Positions 5,854 through 8,602 of a stretch of 8,602 bases of DNA are shown here, in pieces. Origin of the DNA: JAAYZM01 sp964510785. Lineage in GTDB: Bacteria; Actinomycetota; Actinomycetes; Actinomycetales; Cellulomonadaceae. The notes under the pieces were generated by a model. It did no database searches, was not told the DNA's origin, and saw only the letters and a program-made list of their open reading frames with translations. A program made the position numbers and the translations under genes. Numbering within the stretch: position 1 is the stretch's first letter; each line of letters begins with the position of its first letter. Where the stretch lies: NCBI GenBank assembly GCA_964510785.1, contig CAZECM010000113.1, positions 1 through 8,602 on the forward strand. The letters are read 5' to 3'.

Positions 5854-6846
5854 ATGGTCACAGGTCGACGACGGGTCGTACTCACCGCGCTCGTGACGGC
5901 AGCCCTTGCCCTCGGAACCGGGTCGGTGGCGGCGACCGCGAAGGACGTGGACCTCACGACTTCCTCGCGCGCCTCCGTCGCGAAGGCCTACAACAAGGTC
6001 CTGGCACCCGCGCTCAAGGTGAAGACCGGTTGGACCGGCTCGACCGCGAAGTGCCGGGTCGGCAAGGAGTCGGCTGCCTCCCGCAAGGCCACCCGCAAGG
6101 CAGTGAACTTCGTGCGCGCCCTGAACCAGCTCGACGAGGTGAAGCTCGACACCAAGCTCAACAAGAAGGCGCTGCGCACCGCGCTCCTGATGCACGCGAA
6201 CGGTGCCCTGTCGCACTCGCCGTCCAAGGCGGCGTTCAGCAAGTGCTGGTCCACGACGGGGGGAGTCTCGGCGAGCCGCTCGAACCTCTACCTGTCGTGG
6301 GGGCACCAGGGTGACCGTGCGCCGTCGACGGGTGCGCGGGCGATCGTGGGCTACATGGCGGACACGGGTGCCGGGAACCTCGCCGTCGGGCACCGTCGTT
6401 GGATCCTGAACCCGACCACACGCGTCATGGCCACGGGGTCGACGAGCACGGCCAACGCCCTGACCGTCTTCGGGACGAGGACGAGCTCGAAGGCGGCCCA
6501 GCCGACGTACCTCGAGTGGCCGGCCAAGGGCTGGTTCCCCACGCAGCTCGAGCCCCTCGGCCGGTGGTCGTTGTCGGCCTCGGGCCGGTCGGTCTCGCTC
6601 GCGAAGGCCAAGGTGAAGGTCGAGCAGGTCAGCACCAAGGGCAAGGTGCTCAAGAAGCTCAAGGTGACGCGTCACGCGGTGCGCGACGGCTACGGCCCCC
6701 ACACGCTCGTCTTCACGGTCAAGGGCGTCAAGACGCCGAAGGCGAAGAAGACCCTGCGCTACAAGGTGACGGTCACGGGCATCAAGGGTGCGAAGAAGTC
6801 GAAGTACACCTACACCGTCAAGCTCTTCGACCCGACCAAGTTCTAG
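5854..6846 (+). CDS. Secreted CAP/SCP-domain protein with lysine-rich C-terminal domain
   Basis: This 330-residue exported protein has no known reaction. ATG 5854 is preceded by the very strong AGGAGGAG (5839-5846, 7-nt spacing). Residues 1-29 form a signal peptide: RRR at 5-7, a hydrophobic core at 8-22, and A-T-A before K30. Residues ~80-195 form a CAP (SCP/PR-1) domain, with AVNFVRALNQL, MHANGALSHSP (H121 aligned with the first cavity histidine) and VGHRRWILNP (H180, the second). The usual G-E-N-x segment reads RSNLYLS, and the acidic residue before the second histidine is also not evident, so the four-residue metal/ligand site seems incomplete. C67 and C131 are the only cysteines and could pair. 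Residues 251-330 are probably a beta-sandwich; 20 of these 80 residues are Lys against about 3 acidic ones, which suggests binding to polyanionic wall polymers. ribF follows after 31 bp. Confidence 0.85.
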   Translation: MVTGRRRVVLTALVTAALALGTGSVAATAKDVDLTTSSRASVAKAYNKVLAPALKVKTGWTGSTAKCRVGKESAASRKATRKAVNFVRALNQLDEVKLDTKLNKKALRTALLMHANGALSHSPSKAAFSKCWSTTGGVSASRSNLYLSWGHQGDRAPSTGARAIVGYMADTGAGNLAVGHRRWILNPTTRVMATGSTSTANALTVFGTRTSSKAAQPTYLEWPAKGWFPTQLEPLGRWSLSASGRSVSLAKAKVKVEQVSTKGKVLKKLKVTRHAVRDGYGPHTLVFTVKGVKTPKAKKTLRYKVTVTGIKGAKKSKYTYTVKLFDPTKF

Positions 6847-6877
6847 CGCTCCCGGCGGTTGTGGCACGCTTGTCCGC

Positions 6878-7846
6878 GTGCTGCGCTGGACGGACCGTCA
6901 CGAGATCCCCGCGGGCTACGGTCCCACCGTCGTCACGCTGGGCAACTTCGACGGCGTCCACCGCGGCCACGTCGAGGTGCTCGGGCGCATGGTCGGCCGG
7001 GCCCGGGTCATGGGTGGACGCGCCGTCGCCGTCACGTTCAGCCCGCACCCCGCCGTCGTGCACCGCCCCGAGCGGCCACCCCTCCTCGTGACGGGCGACG
7101 TCGACCGGCTCGAGATGCTCGCCCGGACCGGCCTCGACGCGACGCTCGTCGTGCCCTACGACCTCGAGTTCGCGCGTCAGACCCCCCGCCAGTTCGTGCT
7201 CGACTACCTCGTGCGGCCGCTCAACGCGAGCGTCGTCGTCGTCGGGCGCGACGTCCGCTTCGGCCTCGACAACTCCGGGGACCTCGCGACGATGGTCGCG
7301 CTCGGGGGAGAGTTCGGCTTCGAGGTCGAGGTGGTCGAGGACCACGCGCACGACGACGACGGCGCCCGGCGCTGGTCGAGCTCGTGGGTGCGCGAGCTGC
7401 TCGCCGCGGGAGACGTCCGTGGCGCCGCCCGCGTCCTGGGGCGGCCGCACCGGATGCGCGGCACGGTGGTGCGCGGCGACCAGCGCGGCCGCGAGCTGGG
7501 GTTCCCCACCGCGAACCTCGGCCCGGACGCGACGGGCATGGTGCCCGCCGACGGCGTGTACGCCGGGTGGCTGCGCGTGCTCGACGCCCCCGGAGGGGAC
7601 TCGCAGGCGGCGACCCCGCTGCCGGCAGCCGTGTCCGTGGGGACCAACCCGACGTTCGACGGGGCCGAGCGCCGCGTCGAGGCCTACGTGCTGGACCGCA
7701 CGGACCTCAAGCTCTACGGGCGCGAGGTCGTCGTCGAGTTCGTCGGCCGGCTCCGGGACACGCTCCGCTTCGACTCCGTCGAGGACCTCGTCGCGCGCAT
7801 GCACGTCGACGTCGCGGCGGTTGCGGGCGAGCTGACCGAACCCTGA
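6878..7846 (+). CDS. ribF: Bifunctional riboflavin kinase / FMN adenylyltransferase (FAD synthetase)
   Basis: RibF phosphorylates riboflavin to FMN and then adenylates it to FAD in the cytoplasm. The 322-residue length is normal. The N-terminal nucleotidyltransferase domain shows LGNFDGVHRGH (residues 21-31, the HxGH-like nucleotide site), TFSPHP, VVGRDVRFGLDNSGD and SSSWVRELLAAGDV. The C-terminal kinase domain shows GRELGFPTANL (GFPTAN at 208-213), PADGVYAGW, VGTNPTF and RRVEAYVLD, which holds the conserved catalytic glutamate. GTG 6878 is chosen because the next in-frame starts would cut into the conserved N-terminus and those upstream overlap the CAP gene. No Shine-Dalgarno precedes it; CACGCT ends 7 nt before the GTG and could be a weak -10 of a leaderless mRNA, or the gene may be read from the CAP transcript. 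Its stop codon overlaps the rpsO promoter candidate. Confidence 0.95.
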   Translation: MLRWTDRHEIPAGYGPTVVTLGNFDGVHRGHVEVLGRMVGRARVMGGRAVAVTFSPHPAVVHRPERPPLLVTGDVDRLEMLARTGLDATLVVPYDLEFARQTPRQFVLDYLVRPLNASVVVVGRDVRFGLDNSGDLATMVALGGEFGFEVEVVEDHAHDDDGARRWSSSWVRELLAAGDVRGAARVLGRPHRMRGTVVRGDQRGRELGFPTANLGPDATGMVPADGVYAGWLRVLDAPGGDSQAATPLPAAVSVGTNPTFDGAERRVEAYVLDRTDLKLYGREVVVEFVGRLRDTLRFDSVEDLVARMHVDVAAVAGELTEP

Positions 7847-7852
7847 TATCCT
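7844..7852 (+). promoter_or_regulatory. Extended -10 promoter for rpsO, built on the ribF stop codon
   Basis: TGA-TATCCT contains the extended -10 pattern TGnTAnnnT, and its TG comes from the TGA stop of ribF. Transcription would begin near 7859, giving rpsO a leader of about 80 nt. A -35-like TTGCGG lies at 7821-7826, but the 20-bp gap is too long, so the extended -10 would have to do most of the work. A separate promoter before rpsO is known in Streptomyces rpsO-pnp operons. Confidence 0.5.
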
Positions 7853-7857
7853 TCTAG

Positions 7858-7906
7858 GGCCGTCAGATCGGCCGCGGATCCCAGAGCCCGGGTGGATATG
7901 CCCCGG
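7858..7906 (+). ncRNA. Structured rpsO leader, candidate S15 autoregulatory RNA
   Basis: Two hairpins can form between the promoter and rpsO: GGCCG-TCAGAT-CGGCC (7858-7873), and CCGGG/CCCGG (7888-7892 with 7902-7906) around a 9-nt loop. Ribosomal protein S15 commonly represses its own mRNA by binding leader structure, and the structures differ between phyla. I see the stems directly; the S15 role is inference. The remaining leader to the Shine-Dalgarno (7907-7929) is A/C-rich and probably unstructured. Confidence 0.35.
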
Positions 7907-7939
7907 CGCGCCGCGCAACGAGACACAACAAGGAGAACC

Positions 7940-8209
7940 GTGCCGCTCGATGCTGCTACGAAGAAGTCCATCATGACCGAGTACGCCACGCACGAGGGCG
8001 ACACCGGCTCCCCCGAGGTCCAGATCGCGATGCTGACGCAGCGCATCAAGGACCTCACCGAGCACCTCAAGACCCACAAGCACGACCACCACTCCCGCCG
8101 AGGGCTGCTGCTCCTGGTCGGCCAGCGTCGCCGTCTCCTCGGCTACCTGCAGAAGGTGGACATCAACCGCTACCGCAGCCTCATCGAGAGGCTCGGCCTG
8201 CGTCGCTGA
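7940..8209 (+). CDS. rpsO: 30S ribosomal protein S15
   Basis: S15 is a primary binder of the central domain of 16S rRNA and contributes to an intersubunit bridge. The product is 89 residues, the standard length. GTG 7940 is preceded by AAGGAG (7930-7935). The upstream in-frame GTG 7892 lies inside the leader hairpin and would add 16 non-family residues, so it is not used here. Conserved features are THEGDTGSPEVQIAMLTQRI, then the RNA-binding stretch LKTHKHDHHSRRGLLLLV and GQRRRLLGYL, ending YRSLIERLGLRR. The gene lies between ribF and pnp as in most actinobacteria and is probably co-transcribed with pnp through the structured spacer. Confidence 0.98.
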   Translation: MPLDAATKKSIMTEYATHEGDTGSPEVQIAMLTQRIKDLTEHLKTHKHDHHSRRGLLLLVGQRRRLLGYLQKVDINRYRSLIERLGLRR

Positions 8210-8220
8210 CCTGATGACCG

Positions 8221-8246
8221 GCTCGGAACCCGCCAGGGTTCCGGGC
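8221..8246 (+). terminator. Strong hairpin 11 nt after rpsO, attenuator or RNase III-type processing site
   Basis: GCTCGGAACCC pairs with GGGTTCCGGGC over 11 bp (one T-G wobble) with a 4-nt GCCA loop. It begins 11 nt after the rpsO stop. The following sequence, TGGTTGTG, is only weakly T-rich, so partial termination with read-through to pnp, or protection/processing of the rpsO 3' end, fits better than full termination. In Streptomyces the rpsO-pnp intergenic hairpin is a known RNase III substrate. Confidence 0.55.
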
Positions 8247-8270
8247 TGGTTGTGCGATTGGCACCAACCA
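8247..8270 (+). other. Second hairpin, directly abutting the first
   Basis: TGGTTG (8247-8252) pairs with CAACCA (8265-8270), and TGC (8253-8255) with GCA (8261-8263). A single C (8264) is bulged and the loop is GATTG. It starts at the nucleotide after the first hairpin ends, so the two stems could stack coaxially. With the first stem it gives the extended double-stranded RNA that RNase III-type processing needs. Confidence 0.45.
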
Positions 8271-8279
8271 CACCGCGCC

Positions 8280-8362
8280 GGACCCCAGCGTTCGGTCCTC
8301 GGTAGTGGCCCTCGGACCGCAGAGGTCCGCCGGCCTCGATCGAAGACCGCCGCACCTGGACC
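8280..8362 (+). promoter_or_regulatory. Alternating GGACC/GGTCC elements, possible RNA switch before pnp
   Basis: Five complementary elements alternate: A GGACC (8280-8284), B CGGTCC (8293-8298), C CGGACCG (8313-8319), D GGTCCG (8324-8329) and E GGACC (8358-8362). A with B and C with D (6 bp, 5-nt loop GCAGA) can form together; B with C (6 bp) excludes both; D with E is also possible. This is the layout of an attenuator or antiterminator. The complementarity is seen directly, and regulation of pnp is inference. Confidence 0.4.
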
Positions 8363-8366
8363 CGGC

Positions 8367-8388
8367 GCCCTCACGAAAGAAGGAGGGC
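8367..8388 (+). promoter_or_regulatory. Hairpin covering the pnp Shine-Dalgarno
   Basis: GCCCTC (8367-8372) is the exact reverse complement of GAGGGC (8383-8388), with a 10-nt loop. The 3' arm contains most of the strong Shine-Dalgarno AAGGAGGG (8380-8387), which lies 5 nt before ATG 8393. Formation of the stem would hide it. PNPase is known to repress its own expression in other bacteria, so translational control here is reasonable but unproven. Confidence 0.45.
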
Positions 8389-8392
8389 ACCC

Positions 8393-8602
8393 ATGGAGGG
8401 TCCCGAGATCCAGTACGCCGAGGCCACGATCGACAACGGTCGCTTCGGCACCCGCACCATCCGCTTCGAGACGGGCCGCCTCGCCAAGCAGGCCGCCGGC
8501 TCCGTGCTCGCCACGATCGACGACGACACGACGCTGCTGAGCACGACCACGGCGGGCAAGCACCCCAAGGACCACTTCGACTTCTTCCCCCTGACGGTGG
8601 AC
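8393..8602 (+). CDS. pnp: Polyribonucleotide nucleotidyltransferase (PNPase), N-terminal part (3' end outside window)
   Basis: PNPase degrades RNA from the 3' end using phosphate and can also add 3' tails; it forms a trimer and in actinobacteria is a main exoribonuclease. Only the first 70 codons are present. ATG 8393 has a strong Shine-Dalgarno. The segment IRFETGRLAKQAAGSVLATIDDDTTLLSTTT is the start of the first RNase PH domain, and GKHPKDHFDFFPLTVD is the actinobacterial form of the next conserved block. The KH and S1 domains and the catalytic second PH domain lie beyond the window. The 183-bp spacer after rpsO is longer and more structured than the other gaps in this operon. Confidence 0.96.
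   Translation, partial: MEGPEIQYAEATIDNGRFGTRTIRFETGRLAKQAAGSVLATIDDDTTLLSTTTAGKHPKDHFDFFPLTVD

Noticed and set aside
6788..6877. Earlier ATG start for RibF inside the CAP gene
   Set aside because: It would add 30 Ser/Pro/Arg-rich residues absent from RibF proteins and overlap the CAP C-terminus out of frame.
7892..7939. GTG 7892 as the rpsO start
   Set aside because: It is inside the leader hairpin, lacks a ribosome site, and adds 16 residues before the standard 89-residue S15.
8258..8286. TTGGCA (8258-8263) as the -35 of a separate pnp promoter
   Set aside because: Good -35 match, but there is no -10-like hexamer at the right distance, and the sequence is explained by the hairpin at 8247-8270.
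6818..8575. 585-codon minus-strand frame across ribF, rpsO and pnp
   Set aside because: It spans three certain housekeeping genes and their spacers and its translation has no family features.
1..8602. CRISPR array, tRNA genes, insertion sequences or phage genes
   Set aside because: No regularly spaced repeats, cloverleaf sequences, transposase motifs or terminal inverted repeats were seen on either strand.

Overview
The window is high-GC actinobacterial chromosome. The translated housekeeping proteins, the heavy use of G/C-ending codons and the frequent GTG starts suggest a member of the Micrococcales, perhaps the Cellulomonas/Promicromonospora group. That placement is inference; no rRNA is present to test it.

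Layout. Positions 1-2083 hold the end of a translation-factor operon: the C-terminal third or so of infB (IF-2), rbfA, and truB, tightly spaced or overlapping and all on the + strand. Positions 2084-6846 form a three-gene block unrelated to translation. It contains a secreted three-module protein with a beta-helix resembling GH87 alpha-1,3-glucanases (2281-4593, +), a CaCA-family Na+/Ca2+ antiporter (4604-5578, -), and a secreted CAP/SCP-domain protein with a very lysine-rich C-terminus (5854-6846, +). Positions 6878-8602 return to the conserved order with ribF, rpsO and the start of pnp (+). In many actinobacteria truB is followed closely by ribF-rpsO-pnp, so the middle block looks like an accessory insertion that splits this cluster.

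How it works together. IF-2, RbfA, TruB, S15 and PNPase serve translation initiation, 30S maturation, tRNA modification and RNA decay, and RibF makes FMN/FAD. The middle block acts at the cell surface: polysaccharide degradation, cation exchange across the membrane, and an exported CAP protein.

The most interesting non-coding signals are: (i) a perfect CRP/GlxR-type palindrome (TGTGA-N6-TCACA, 5686-5701) between the divergent antiporter and CAP genes; (ii) an 11-bp perfect inverted repeat in the CAP leader with a possible competing 5' arm; (iii) the 183-bp rpsO-pnp spacer, which has two adjacent strong hairpins, an alternating series of GGACC/GGTCC elements that can form mutually exclusive stems, and a hairpin covering the pnp Shine-Dalgarno; (iv) an AT-rich promoter region with an 11-bp-spaced direct repeat before the glucanase-like gene. 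On the protein side, TruB has Asp at the position where the family has a nearly invariant tyrosine. The CAP protein keeps both cavity histidines but appears to lack the glutamates. I see no CRISPR array, tRNA, insertion sequence or phage gene.
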